Shown here in pieces: positions 21,588 through 32,680 of a stretch of DNA of 64,000 nucleotides (position 1 is its first letter; each line of letters starts with the position of its first letter). Position numbers and translations under genes: made by a program. This DNA comes from Takakia lepidozioides (lineage: Eukaryota > Streptophyta > Takakiopsida > Takakiales > Takakiaceae), in assembly GCA_030704615.1 (NCBI GenBank), contig CM060734.1, positions 3,968,001 to 4,032,000 of the forward strand. The letters run 5' to 3'. The notes below the pieces were generated by a model that was not told the DNA's origin, did no database searches, and saw only the letters and a list, made by a program, of their open reading frames with translations.

Positions 21588-21845
21588 GGTGGTAGATGTT
21601 GGTGGCGGCACGGGATTCGCCACATTGGGGATTGAAAAAACTGTGGATGCCAAGAATGTGAGCATTCTGGATCAATCTCCTCACCAGCTTGCTAAAGCAA
21701 AGGAGAAGGCACCTCTCAAGGAGTGCACGATTAGTGAAGGGGATGCAGAGGACTTGCCGTTCGCGACCGACTACGCGGATCAATATGTGTCTGCATGAAG
21801 CATTGAGTACTGGTCAGATCCACAGCATGGTATCAGGGAGGCAGT
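21588..21845 (+). pseudogene. Fragment of MPBQ/MSBQ methyltransferase (VTE3-like) captured in element 2
   Basis: The translation runs VVDVGGGTGFATLGI, then KNVSILDQSPHQLAKAKEK, GDAEDLPFATDYADQYVSA, a TGA at 21796-21798, and SIEYWSDPQHGIREA. This is the SAM-binding half of the plastid 2-methyl-6-phytylbenzoquinone methyltransferase of tocopherol and plastoquinone synthesis. Neither N- nor C-terminal parts follow, and no introns interrupt it, so it looks like a processed or transduced piece carried in the retrotransposon leader. The TGA replaces the Gly normally before SIEYW. Recognition of the family is confident; the capture route is inferred. Confidence 0.8.
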
Positions 21846-22084
21846 CGAGTTGAAGTGCAGGCTGCCGGTAATCTCCCTCCATGCGAGCTGGAACTTACGG
21901 GAAACGACCTGAGAGTCAGCAATGATCAGTATGTGGGACGGACACCTGAACAAATGCAGCTGAGGGATGACGAAGCGGCAACGCGGTCCATCATGGAGGA
22001 GAAGCCGATCGGAGTCCAACAAATCGAGCTGCTCCGTGGTAATGGCGAGGCGACCCCAAAACAACAGAGAACTACATGAACATG

Positions 22085-22416
22085 TTCGGAACCTGTAGAT
22101 AACCTGGGAACAGTTTTTAATGGTGAGAACGTTTTGGCGTTAAAAAAAAAAAAAAACCTTTCTTTTGATCTAATTTAAATGATTTAGAGCCAAATTGGTC
22201 ATATCTTTGTCAAATGGACTCTGTTTGACTCAGTTTTTGGGGGAATAGCTGCAGAAAGGGGAAATCTACCTACCTAGACCTGGTTTCTGTTTTTGGGACT
22301 CTGCTAAAAATCTATGGAATTTTTAGAGTGTGAGTGTGCCATAAAAGATCCACAATCCTGTCTCTAGAACCTGTGCTGGTCTATATGAGAGACAAATCTG
22401 TGGATGTACTCCTTGC
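22085..22416. other. AT-rich leader segment, nothing recognised
   Basis: Holds an A-run at 22143-22156 that could be the poly(A) end of a captured transcript, since the VTE3-like fragment lies upstream on the same strand. No other feature is visible. Confidence 0.35.
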
Positions 22417-23166
22417 ATGGCTGGGGGAAATGAGGACGTAATTGAAGGGCAGGTCTCTTCTCTTAGCCTGTGCACACAAGGGGACAGGATTTATGTTTCC
22501 CAAGGAACTCAGACTGATTTGAGTGGAGAACAGTTGGACGAGTTGATTGCATACTGGGAGTCAGGCATTAGCAGTAGACAACAGACTGCTGTAGTTGGCA
22601 TTGAGGGCCTCAATATCGCCTTGGACAGTCAGAACTCTGTTGGAGCCAGCAGTTCTGCAGCTGTAGGTGAAATACCAAAGTGGGTGGAAGCTAGGCTTGG
22701 AACACAGCCAAAGACAGCCCCGGGGACCAAGGTGTTCAGCCACAAGGCCGTGGTGTACTGGAGCAGAGGAGCAGGAGCTACACAAGTTTGTGCAATCAGA
22801 CATGGTTGCAGCCGGATACGCTCTGCACAGGGCAACCACGAGCGGGGGTTCATCAGCAATGACATGTTTGTTGTGCGTGAAGGAGATGCAGTCATTCGCA
22901 ATGAGGACACCCGCAACCGTCTCAAAGCTTTCGAGTTGAGAGACTATCAGACCCTACCTTTGTTTTCTTTAGTGTTCAGTGAGCGGGAGATAGGGGAGTA
23001 TTGCTTTGTCTCTACCTGGCAGAAAGAGGAGGAGGGTTGGTTAGAGCGAGCTACTGTAGCTTGGGACAAGGTTAGTGGCAGGTTTCTGGACATAGATATA
23101 CCTCCTACACCTTACCATCATGCAGAGCGAGGCACTTTGAGAGAAGTCTGGCAGTTGATAGCATAG
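22417..23166 (+). CDS. Intact 249-residue ORF of unknown function upstream of gag (element 2)
   Basis: Starts with ATG (MAGGNEDVIEG) and ends with TAG 23164. There is no internal defect, although other parts of the element carry frameshifts. Blocks that look structured are PKWVEARLGTQPKTAPG, VVYWSRGAGATQVCAIRHG, GFISNDMFVVREGDAVI and SEREIGEYCFVSTWQKEEE. No retroviral or host domain is recognised; no membrane segment or signal peptide. It lies on the same strand as gag, 511 bp upstream of the gag start. It may be an extra element gene or a captured host domain. Confidence 0.5.
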   Translation: MAGGNEDVIEGQVSSLSLCTQGDRIYVSQGTQTDLSGEQLDELIAYWESGISSRQQTAVVGIEGLNIALDSQNSVGASSSAAVGEIPKWVEARLGTQPKTAPGTKVFSHKAVVYWSRGAGATQVCAIRHGCSRIRSAQGNHERGFISNDMFVVREGDAVIRNEDTRNRLKAFELRDYQTLPLFSLVFSEREIGEYCFVSTWQKEEEGWLERATVAWDKVSGRFLDIDIPPTPYHHAERGTLREVWQLIA

Positions 23167-23677
23167 ATCAGGATTAGATCTTGCTTGGTCGGGCTTCTAT
23201 TCTTCCCCTCCATCTCTGTACTATTTTCATTACCTTGTACTTGTAGTTGCCAAAGCCTCTCTTGGTGGAGGCCAGTCAGTCCGGGGTTTTGGGCTGGGAT
23301 ATTCTGCAGGATCAGCGTTGCTGCTGGACTTTGGTGTGGGGGTGTTGATGTTTTGATTTCTTGTGTTTGGATCCCCCCAACACCTGCATGCTTGACTGTG
23401 CGCCATGTTGGTTTTGTGTGGGCGCTTGCTTTCATAGGGATTAGGCCGGATTTGATCACCGGTCAATCCTAGAGTATGCTGTCGGTGGTGAGGCTGGAGT
23501 GATGACCAGCAAGACCACCAGTGTTTCTTCTATGGTGAGGCTGGGTTGATGACCAGCCAACCATAGGAGTTCTTGCGGTGGATGCAGGTGCAGGTGCCCT
23601 GAGCCACTGGGATATGACCCTTAGACTGCAACAGGTGCCCACCCGTGTCACTATTAGATTAGTACTAGAGCCTTATA

Positions 23678-26570
23678 GTGTCACTGGAGGAGGTGCACAT
23701 TGTGAGTGTCATTACGGAGTTACCCAAGGGTTTTGAGGGGAGTACGGCTACAGGCAGTAACAGTGAGAGTGGGTTCACAAGACGAGGTATTCGGTTCAGA
23801 CCACCTTCACCGCCACCCTCAATTACTGTAGAGTCAGACACAGGCTCGGAGGCTTCATCAACAGGTGTGCACTTTCATTCGCCATTGTTGTGGGACGACA
23901 TGGAGGAGATGTATGGAGCTACCAAGGGGCCTCGTAGGTACTCTGGAGCTGTGGGCACAATCGAGTTGGATGACTTTATCCAGGAGTTCGACAGCTGGTG
24001 TGATTTGCAGCAGATGCGCAATCCACATCTATTCACCCCATTCATGGCGTGGAAGGGACTGTTCCAGCATTTGGAAGGCCCGCCTATGGACGATTACCAC
24101 GAGTTCAGGCGAGGACATGAAGCAGAGATTGAGGAGTGGAGGATGTATTGGTCACCTGACTACGTCTCCATTACTCGAGGCATGACGCGACCAGTAGCTG
24201 CATCAGTACCAATAGCTCCCACTGCCAGCACTAGTAGTGGAGCAGGTAGTGCTGGTACTTCTGCAGGTGGTACCAGTTCAGAAGGTGCTACTACTCCTCC
24301 TGCCACAGACTACAACACATGTGCCTAGATTCAACCCGGTGGTGGAGTTCTTCCAGGAGTTGCGGAGGAACTACCAAGGTGTACGGACAGAGAAGCTGCG
24401 AAGTTTGCAAGACTTCCAGCGCAAACCCAGTGAGAGCCTGCGAGAGGCGTACACTCGTATGAGGCGCTTGATAAGTGTGACCCAAGGGGTTACTGAAGCT
24501 CAGGCAATCCAGTTTTGGTATGGAATTCTGGACAAGGAGCTCAAGAGAAGGGTGCGAGATGCAACCCTGTTACAAGCAGCCCAACCCACATTAGCAGATG
24601 TGTTTCTGCTGGCTGAGCGGATTGAGCTCAACATGGTGGAGGAGCGAGTTGTTACAATTGGATTTGGTAAGGACATGCCTGTACGGGGCACAGCTGTCAG
24701 CCCACAAGCACAAGGGACTGCCCAACAGCGTGGTCAGGGGGGCAAGGTTGCCCAGCCCAAGTTCCATGGAGCTTACAGGGGACCTCAGGTGCAGAGGCCC
24801 GTGGCATCTTTTGCAGGCCAACAGCAACCAGGGGTGATATGTTGGACATGTGGAGGACCCCATGTCAAGAGAGATTGCCCAGAGAGTGGCAGAAGGCCGG
24901 CACAAGCACAGCCTGCACAGTTGCAGTGTGGGCATTGTGGCAAGTATGGGCATGGAGATGCCCAGTGTTATGACTTGCATCCTGAGTTGCGCCCAGGCCA
25001 GTTCCAAGGGAACAATGGTGGCCGGGGGCGAGGTGGACCAGCCCAAAGAGGACGAGGTGGTCGGGCACGAGGTGCAGGCCAAGGGCAAGCTCCACATGGC
25101 CAAGGACGCGGAGGTCAAGGTGTTGACCAAGGCATGGCCAATCGGCTTCAGCAGCTAGAGCAGAGGCTCGCTGCCATGGCTATAGCTCAGGCGGTACCGG
25201 CTCCCAGGCGGGATGGTCCACCTCCTGCTCCTGATGGAGGAGATATGGGAGGCATGGGATTCATGTGCGGAGCAGCACTACCACTAGAGCAGGTGGAGTC
25301 TGCTGCAGCCGTGACTCGAGGAGCAACACGAGTTCCTGAGCCACGAGGTGCAGAGGTGGAATTGGATCCACAACGTGGGGAGGCAAGCCGTCAGGCAAGG
25401 CTGCCTCAGTCATTCACCTTGGCGGAGACAGTGTCAACGCCATCCATGGCACCTAGTTCTCGCCCGACTGTTACCGAGGCGGAGGTTACTATGCCATTGG
25501 GGAGAGCTACACGTGCAGCACTGACACCTACTACCAAGGCTAGTGCAGCCGGTGTGTTATTGGGAGCAGCCACCTCTGTGTGTCAAGCCCCACTGTTCTC
25601 GGCGACCATGATTGCGACGCCGGGAGTGAGACCAGCTGCAGTGTTCAGACTAGCAGCAACACTCTGCGAGAGTGGAGAGGTCACTTCATCTTCTGCGGAG
25701 TTAGTGGAAGGTGTAGTGGCAGAGGGATCCTCGGATTTGAGGGTCAAGACTGCCACGGCAGCGCCCTGGCAAGCTGCAGCTGCCAGATTGACGGAGCTGC
25801 CAGCTAGGCCAGCCTTTGAGCGCGCCATGGTGACACCTGGAGTTGTCTTGTTAGACAACCAGGGAGGCATTTTCACTTTGAGTGGACCGGCAGGCAAGAA
25901 GTACCGGCCACTGCGGGTCTTGTTGGACTCAGGAGCTCAGCCACTGATGTTGGGCAGAGCTGCTATTGCAGGTTTGGGCCTCATGGAGGCGGATATGGAG
26001 CCTTGTCCTTTCCAGATACAGACATCTCTGGGAGGATCAGAGCAGGCTCGCGGCATGACACGGCATCAGTTGGCTATTAGACTGCAGCCGGATCATCCTG
26101 TAGATGGCTCAGTGATGCGAGCCAAGGCCATTGTGACAGACGCGGTCTCTTACGATGTCCTTGTTGGTGGGGCAGTGTTATACCCCATGGGCTTCACCCT
26201 GGATTTCTGGGAGGAGTCAGCATCCTACAGGCCTGGATGGCAGTCAGGGGATGGTCGCCGTGCACAGCTCCCTGTGACATTCATTGGGGGTATTGCAGCT
26301 GCTCAGCGGGGCAAGATGCCAACACTAGCCGCCTTCACAGCTGCAGTCAGCTGGCCTGGAGAGTTGCTGGAAGGCAATGCCCATGCAGAGGATGTGCCAC
26401 CTCCAGCAGAGCAGGATGACATGCATGGTACGGCGGAGTTGCCTGCCATGGTTGCTCACACTCCGTTGTGGGGTACGAGCAAGGATTTGCAGCACGCTGC
26501 TGATGGACGGGTGCAACAAGCTTGGGTAGAAGCTTTTGTACCGTCAGAGGAGAGGAGGAGAGTGCGGTGA
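23678..26570 (+). CDS. Gag and aspartic protease of element 2 (one frameshift)
   Basis: Two overlapping frames (23678-24328 and 24237-26570) must join by a shift around 24300, either programmed or an error. The first part is an acidic N-terminus. The second has the retrotransposon gag block (FNPVVEFFQELRRNYQG through LADVFLLAERIEL), two zinc knuckles (CWTCGGPHVKRDC and CGHCGKYGHGDAQC), a Gly/Arg/Gln-rich RNA-binding stretch, a long Ala/Thr-rich spacer, and then the retropepsin motif VLLDSGAQPLMLG near residue 565 of the second frame, with an AKAIVTDAVSYDVLVGGAVL strand. The frame ends TGA 26568 after overlapping the methyltransferase frame by 49 bp. Confidence 0.85.
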
Positions 26571-27822
26571 TTGTACCAGGGCCACCTCAGTTGTCGCCAT
26601 TGGACACCACACCTCTTGTGTGGCAGCGACCGGATGAAGGCATATGCCTTCTGGACTTATTTGGCGGGATCAGCACTGGATTGGCTGCAGTGCTGCAGGC
26701 AGGTGTACGAGTACGACGTTACCTGTATGTGGAGAGGGATGAGACTGCACGACGCGTCTCACTGCGCCATGTTGCTCAGATGGTGCAGCAGCACCCTGAG
26801 TTGTTGCCGGTGTCTGCAGTTCGTGGATATCAGCAGGCCTTGCCAGCAGACATTGCGTTGCTGGGGGCGCAGGATTTGGAGCGGGTTGGCTCCATTGATC
26901 TGGTAGTGGCAGGTTGGCCCTGCCAAGGGCATTCATCAGCCGGGCATGGCAATGGATTGCGAGACTCGAGGACGGGTCTGTTTTGGGAGATGGTGCGGAT
27001 TTTGCGCCACTTGCAGCTTCATCAGGCTGTATCTCCGGCATACATCTTGGAGAATGTGCCACTGATGGGTGATTCTCGGGCCAGGGTGATGGCCAGTGTG
27101 CGTCAAGTCCGGTCGTGGCTTGGGTCAGCAGTATTGCTGGATGCAGCTGCAGTGGGGTCACGGGCTCATCGTCCACGACTATGGTGGACTAACTTGATGC
27201 CACCCGCACTGCTCAAGCGTGCATTTGATGGGGTGCAGCGGCTAGCACACCTCACCGTGGATGGCATTTTGGACACAGGAAGGCAGTCTCAACGTGTGAG
27301 ACACGATGACCGTTCGCCTTTGGCAGTGGTCAACAGGGTGGGTCAACCACGAGCAGCATTACCTACACTGCTCAGCTTCCCAGGATCCCATGCTTTTCGG
27401 GATGGTGGACCTGGCCTCCTGTGGGATGCTCATTGCAGCAGTTAGTGGAGCCTAATGCCGACGAGCGAGAGCGGGCTATGGGGTTTTCCACTGGGACCAC
27501 GGCGGTGCCTTCCCTTTCTGAGGCATCACGTCGTCAGGTGTTGGGGCAAGCAATGGATCTCAATTGCTTGACCTGGATTGTCAGCTTGGCTATGGCTGAG
27601 CAACGTAGAGTGCGGAGTGCACTTCCCTTGATGGTCTCTCTGCCTACCGAGACGGTACAGGCAGCGAGTGGGGGCGAGCCGGTGAGGACCACGAGGTGTA
27701 GACATCCATGGCACATGTGGGAGGTGCTCGAGGTTCAGAGGGAGTTGGCAGCGAAGGCAGCTGTGATGTGGATGAGGTTGGGGATTCTTCTCGGGATGAG
27801 GAGGTTCTCAATGATGAGATGA
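26522..27822 (+). CDS. C5-cytosine DNA methyltransferase domain inside a Ty3/gypsy pol
   Basis: Motifs of the DNA C5-methyltransferase family are in canonical order: ICLLDLFGGISTGLAAVLQA (motif I, SAM binding), YVERDE (II), LVVAGWPCQGHSSAG (IV, catalytic Cys in PCQ), YILENVPLMG (VI, ENV), AHRPRLWW (VIII-like). After a frameshift near 27430, which is outside the catalytic half, come ERERAMGF and RRQVLGQAMDLNCL, corresponding to IX-X. The target-recognition region between VIII and IX is short (about 70 residues). The domain sits between protease and RT, where Ty3 elements normally have only a linker, and shares the element's strand. It would methylate cytosines in DNA; targets cannot be told from sequence. 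I am confident of the family. Which DNMT clade is uncertain. Confidence 0.88.
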
Positions 27823-27890
27823 TGGGGCAGGATGAGGCCTTGTCATTGATTGAGCAGGAAGGGGGTACTGCTCAAGAGGTTGCAGCATAG

Positions 27891-28997
27891 CAACCACGGG
27901 ACGCGTCCTCTACCTCTAAGCCCACTGGACTTAAGGTTGCAGTTACGGAGGACAATTGGGAGCCTGATATTGGACCCATTGTCACCGGAGGAGAGAGACG
28001 ACGTATACGGCGGTTCCTGAGGGCTTACAGGAATTGCTTTGCCTTCAGTTTGAAGGACTTGGGAGCACTGAAGGGTCAAGAGATCCGTATTGAGTTGGCC
28101 ACTGACACGCCAATCTTTCGGAGACCCTATAGATACAGTGACATGGAGAGGTCTTTGATTCAGATGAGGACTCAAGATCTCTGGGAGGCAGGTTTGGTGG
28201 AGCTCTCTGGTGGAGAGTATGCTTCAGCCACAGTGATGCCAGCTAAGAAGGATGTCTATGGCAATTGGACGGAGAGACGTATGTGCGGTGATTACCGGCC
28301 TGTAAATCGTCAGACCAAGTCCGATAGGTATGCCATGCCAACACCAGAGGAGATCTTTGATGCCATTGGGCATTCCAAGGTCTTTAGCACGTTGGATTTA
28401 CGATCCGGATATCACCAGTTGCCGATCAAGGAGGCGGATAAGCAAAAGACGGCATTCTGGGGGATCAATGAGCACGGGAAGGATTGCCTATACCAGTGGC
28501 GGTTCTTACCATTTGGGCTTAAAAACGCTCCCGCTGAGTTTCAAAGAGTCATGGACAGGATTCTAGCAGGGGTGGAGTTTGCTCGGTGCTACATAGATGA
28601 CATCATCATCTTTAGTGCTACGGTGGAGGAGCATGAGAGACACCTTCAGGGGGTATTTGAGCGCTTGAGGACGCACGGATTGAAGTTACATCCGGGCAAG
28701 TGCAAGTTTTTCCACAACCAGATTGAGTATCTGGGTCACATGATATATCCTGGAGGATTGGGGGTACAGCAGACTAAGGTAGAGTCCATTGCACAGGTTC
28801 CACGCCCCACGGATGTGAGCCGAGTTCGAGCTTTCATGGGGTTAGCAAACTATTACAGACGGTTTGTTAAGGGATTTAGTGCCATTGCAAAGGCTCTAAC
28901 CAAGCTGACCAAGGTGGACCAGGAGTGGCAGTGGGAAGATGAGCAAGAACAAGCTTTTCAAGAGCTCAAGGCGAGGTTGACCTCGGCGCCATCTTGA
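27891..28997 (+). CDS. Reverse transcriptase of element 2
   Basis: The frame is open from just after a TAG at 27888-27890 to TGA 28995. It has all seven RT blocks, among them GLVELSGGEYASATVMPAKK, RRMCGDYRPVNRQT, STLDLRSGYHQLPI (first Asp), FLPFGLKNAPAEFQRVMD, CYIDDIIIFS (YxDD) and AFMGLANYYRRFVKGFS (thumb). Catalytic aspartates are intact. The TAG upstream separates it from the acidic linker that ends EQEGGTAQEVAA, so in this copy RT would need readthrough or an undamaged relative. Confidence 0.92.
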   Translation, partial: QPRDASSTSKPTGLKVAVTEDNWEPDIGPIVTGGERRRIRRFLRAYRNCFAFSLKDLGALKGQEIRIELATDTPIFRRPYRYSDMERSLIQMRTQDLWEAGLVELSGGEYASATVMPAKKDVYGNWTERRMCGDYRPVNRQTKSDRYAMPTPEEIFDAIGHSKVFSTLDLRSGYHQLPIKEADKQKTAFWGINEHGKDCLYQWRFLPFGLKNAPAEFQRVMDRILAGVEFARCYIDDIIIFSATVEEHERHLQGVFERLRTHGLKLHPGKCKFFHNQIEYLGHMIYPGGLGVQQTKVESIAQVPRPTDVSRVRAFMGLANYYRRFVKGFSAIAKALTKLTKVDQEWQWEDEQEQAFQELKARLTSAPS

Positions 28998-29563
28998 GAC
29001 GACCTATCAGGGGGCGTCCTTTTCAGCTGCATACAGATTGGAGCATGCTGGGGCTTGGAGCGGTGCTCACACAGGTGGATGATGAGGGAAGAGAGTTCGT
29101 AGTGGCTTATGCTAGCCGCTCGAACAATGCTGCAGAGTCTAAGTATAGCTCATATGAGGGAGAATGCTTAGCTGCAGTGTGGGCCGTGGCACACTTCAGG
29201 TGCTATTTATACGGCAATCTCTTCACCCTTGTCACGGATCACCAACCACTCAAGTGGTTGATGGAGTCAGACAAGCTTACGGGGAAGCTTGCACGGTGGG
29301 CACTCATCCTTCAAGAGTATGACTTTCAGGTGGTGCATCGACCGGGTTTGGTCAATCGAAATGCAGATGGGTTGAGTCGCAATCCATGCACGAGCCAGCA
29401 GGATGACACTGGAGCTCGGTGGCATGGTGAGACGGACGAGGAGATGGTGCCCGGATGGCATGCATCTGCATTTCTGTGTATCTTGGCAGCGGAAGGCCAG
29501 GTTGGACCTACAACAGGGATGACTGTAGATCAAGTGTCTGAGGACCCTGAGGGCCAGCAATGA
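28994..29563 (+). CDS. RNase H of element 2
   Basis: A frameshift of one base separates it from RT at the 28990s. It contains FQLHTDWSMLGLGAVLTQ (Asp), YSSYEGECLAAVWAV (Glu), LVTDHQPLKWL (Asp) and LVNRNADGLSRNP (Asp), the complete Ty3 RNase H set. It ends TGA 29561. The patched duplicate of the same region follows. Confidence 0.9.
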   Translation: MRRPIRGRPFQLHTDWSMLGLGAVLTQVDDEGREFVVAYASRSNNAAESKYSSYEGECLAAVWAVAHFRCYLYGNLFTLVTDHQPLKWLMESDKLTGKLARWALILQEYDFQVVHRPGLVNRNADGLSRNPCTSQQDDTGARWHGETDEEMVPGWHASAFLCILAAEGQVGPTTGMTVDQVSEDPEGQQ

Positions 29564-29602
29564 GCAGGGTGGCGCCAAAGATATACATGAGGATTCATGG
29601 GA

Positions 29603-31538
29603 TGCGAGTGGGGGCAGCCGGTGAGGACCACGAGGTGTAGGATCCATGGCCACATGTGGGAGGTGCTCGAGGTTCAGAGGAGTTGGCAGCGAAGAGCTGT
29701 GATTATGAGGTTGGGGATTCTTCTGGGATGAGGAGGTTCAATGATGAGATGATGGGGCAGGATGAGGCCTTGTCATTGATTGAGCAGGAAGGGGGTACTG
29801 CTCAGAGGTTGCAGCATAGCAACACGGGGAAGCGTCCTCTACCTCTAAGCCACTGGACTTAAGGTTGCAGTTACGGAGGACAATGGGAGCCGATATTGGA
29901 CCATTGTCACCGGAGGAGAGAGACGACGTATACGGCGGTTCCTGAGGCTTACAGGATTGCTTTGCCTTCAGTTTGAAGGACTTGGGAGCACTGAAGGGTG
30001 GGGTCAGAGATCCGTTTGAGTTGGCCACTGACACGCCAATCTTCGGAGACCCTATAGATACAGTGACATGGAGAGGTCTTTGATTCAGATGAGGACTCAA
30101 GATCTCTGGGAGGCAGGTTTGGTGGAGACTCTCTGGTGGAGGGAGAGTATGCTTCGACCACAGGATGCCAGCTAAGAAGGATTGTCTATGGCAATTGGAC
30201 GGAGAGACGTAAGAGACGTATGTGCGGTGATTACCGGCCTGGTAAATCGTCAGCAAGTCCGATAGGTATGCCATGCCAACACCAGAGGAGATCTTGATGC
30301 CATTGGGCATTCCAAGGTCTTATACCGTTGGATTTACGATCCGGATATCACCAGTAGTTCCGATCAAGGAGGCGGATAAGCAAAAGACGGCATTCTTGGG
30401 GGATCAATGAGCACGGGAAGGATTGCCTATACCAGTGGCGGTTCTTACCATTTGGGCTTAAAAAACGCTCCCGTGAGTTCACAAGAGTCATGGACAGGAT
30501 TCTAGCAGGGGTGGTTTGCTCGGTGCTACATAGATGACATCATCATCTTTAGTGCTACGGTGGTGGAGGAGCATGAGAGACACCTTCAGGGTTTATTTGA
30601 GCGCTTGAGGCGCCACGGATTGAAGTACATCCGGGCAAGTGCAAGTTTTTCCACAACCAGATTGAGTATCTGGGTCACATGATGTATATCCTGGAGGATT
30701 GGGGTACAGCAGACTAAGGTAGAAGAGTCCATTGCACAGGTTCCACGCCCCACGAGATGTGAGCCGAGTTCGAGCTTCATGGGTTAGCAAACTATTACAG
30801 ACGGTTTTGTGGTTAAGGGATTTAGTGCCATGCAAAGCTCTAACCAAGCGACCAAGGTGGACCAGGAGTGGCAGTGGGAAGATGAGCAAGAACAAGGTTT
30901 CAAGAGCTCAAGGGAGGTTGACCTCGGCGCCCATCTTGAGACGACCATCAGGGGGCGTCCTTTCAGCTGCATACAGATTGGAGCATGCTGGGGCTTGGAG
31001 CGGTGCTCACACAGGTGGATGAATGAGGGAAGAGAGTCGTAGTGGCTTATGCAGCCGCGCGAACAATGCTGCAGAGTCTAAGTATAGCTCATATGAGGGA
31101 GAATGCTTAGCTGCAGTGTGGCCGTGGCACACTTCAGGTGCTATTTATACGGCAATCTCTTCACCCTTGTCACGGATCACCAACCACTCAAGTGTTGATG
31201 GAGTCAGACAAGCTTACGGGGAAGCTTGCACGGTGGGCAATCATCCTTCAAGAGTATGACTTTCAGGTGGTGGTGTTGATCGACGGGTTTGGTCAATCGA
31301 AATGCAGATGGGTTGAGTAGCAATCCATGCACGAGCCAGCGGATGACACTGGAGCTTGGCATGGGTGGCATGGTGAGACGGACGAGGAGATGGTGCCCGG
31401 ATGGCATGCATCTGCATTTTGTGTATCTTGGCAGCGGAAGGCCAGGTTGGACTACAACAGGATGACTGTAGATCAAGTGTCTGAGGACCCTAAGGCCAGC
31501 AATGAGCAGGGTGGCGCCAAAGATATACATGAGGATTC
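29603..31538 (+). repeat. Indel-ridden duplicate of 27665-29598 (probable assembly patch)
   Basis: The 1.93 kb tract repeats the linker, RT and RNase H of element 2 in the same order. Differences from the first copy are almost all one- to three-base insertions and deletions (for example 'ggggtcagag' for 'gtcaagag', 'ccgtgagttcac' for 'ccgctgagtttc'), with hardly any substitution. Mutation in the genome would produce mostly substitutions. The pattern fits an uncorrected long read used to fill a gap. No function should be read from its broken frames. Confidence 0.85.
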
Positions 31539-32680
31539 AGTTGTGTTGACTACCTCCGCAGTGGAGACACGGCAGCCACTATGACTGCCAAGGAGAGGGA
31601 TCGGATCCTACAACGAGCCAAGAGGTTCAGGTGGAGGGGACACACCTGCTCCGAGTGTGGGGGATGGTCGAGTGAGGATTGTGCCTCACCAAACACAGCG
31701 GGCACGGTTAGTGCGGCATGCCCATGAGGAGTTGGGGCATTTTGGGGTGCGACGCACTCATATAGTCTACTGCAGGGGCAGTAGTATTGGTGGCGTGGTA
31801 TGCCACACAGAGGTTACAACACTTTGTGGCTAGGTGCATGGTGTGTGACAGGTGCGTGCTTCATTCAACGCCCTACTCCACAATTGCACCCTCTTCCGAT
31901 CATGGGATTGGGCTACAGGTGGAGTCTTGACTTCGCAGGGCCGTTGCCACTGACCATGCGCCACAACAAGTACGTGTTGGTGATGGTGGAGCACTTCTCC
32001 AAGTGGATTGAATTGGTTCCATTGCCTGATAAGGCTAGTGAGGGAGCTGCGTATGCATTCCTGGATTGTGTGCTTAGCCGATTCGGTGCTCCAGCTGAGG
32101 TACTCACGGACCAAGGGAGAGAGTTCTTGGGGGGAGGTTTCAGGCTTTGTGTGACAAAAAGCCTTGATAGACCACCGCACCACTTCTCGGGATCATCCTG
32201 AAGCCGATGGCTTGGCAGAGAGAGAGTTGTTCAGACAGTAAGTAAAGAGGGTTTGCGCAAGTATGGCTTGCAGAAGGGACCCTAGGAGATTGGGACCTTC
32301 AGTTACCCTGGTTAGCCATGGGCTACAGGTTCAGCAAGCAAGCATCACTTGCCTCTTTCTCACCATACTTTCTTCTCTTTGGCCGAGAGACGGATTTGCC
32401 TACATCCATTCGCAGAGAAGCTGCTACAGTTCTTAACCTTGACGATCCGGACGTGTGGGCACGTGCATGTGAGCAGCGTGCAGAGTTGTTCAAGAGAGTC
32501 ATGCCCATGGCTTTCGAGAACCTTGCCATTGCACAACACCGTGATACGTTGAGGTATGCTACCATACGTGGTGGGGGCTATCGTCCTGGGGTTCGGAGAT
32601 TCAACCCTGGTGACTATGTCTATCTGCAGCAGACTGCTCCTACGACCCTAGATGTGACTGCAGGACGTGTTATTTGAGGG
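31539..32680 (+). pseudogene. Integrase of element 2 (several frameshifts)
   Basis: The N-terminal zinc part (HAHEELGHFGVRRTH, then CMVCD-type cysteines) is in shifted frames around 31700-31850. The core shows WSLDFAGPLPLTMRHNKYVL (first D), EVLTDQGREFLGG (second D) and, after a shift near 32135, RDHPEADGLAER (E). A C-terminal frame 32318-32677 includes FSPYFLLFGRETDLP and FNPGDYVYLQQ, typical of green-algal and plant Ty3 integrases. Because the catalytic residues lie in different frames this copy could not make the protein as written. Some shifts may be assembly errors like those to the left. Confidence 0.8.

Noticed and set aside
24591-25130. Minus-strand frame opposite the gag zinc knuckles
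   Set aside because: Shadow of a GC-rich plus-strand frame with clear zinc knuckles; no motif of its own.
30593-31320. Several short novel ORFs in the duplicated segment
   Set aside because: They are frame-shifted pieces of RT and RNase H created by indels in the probable assembly patch.
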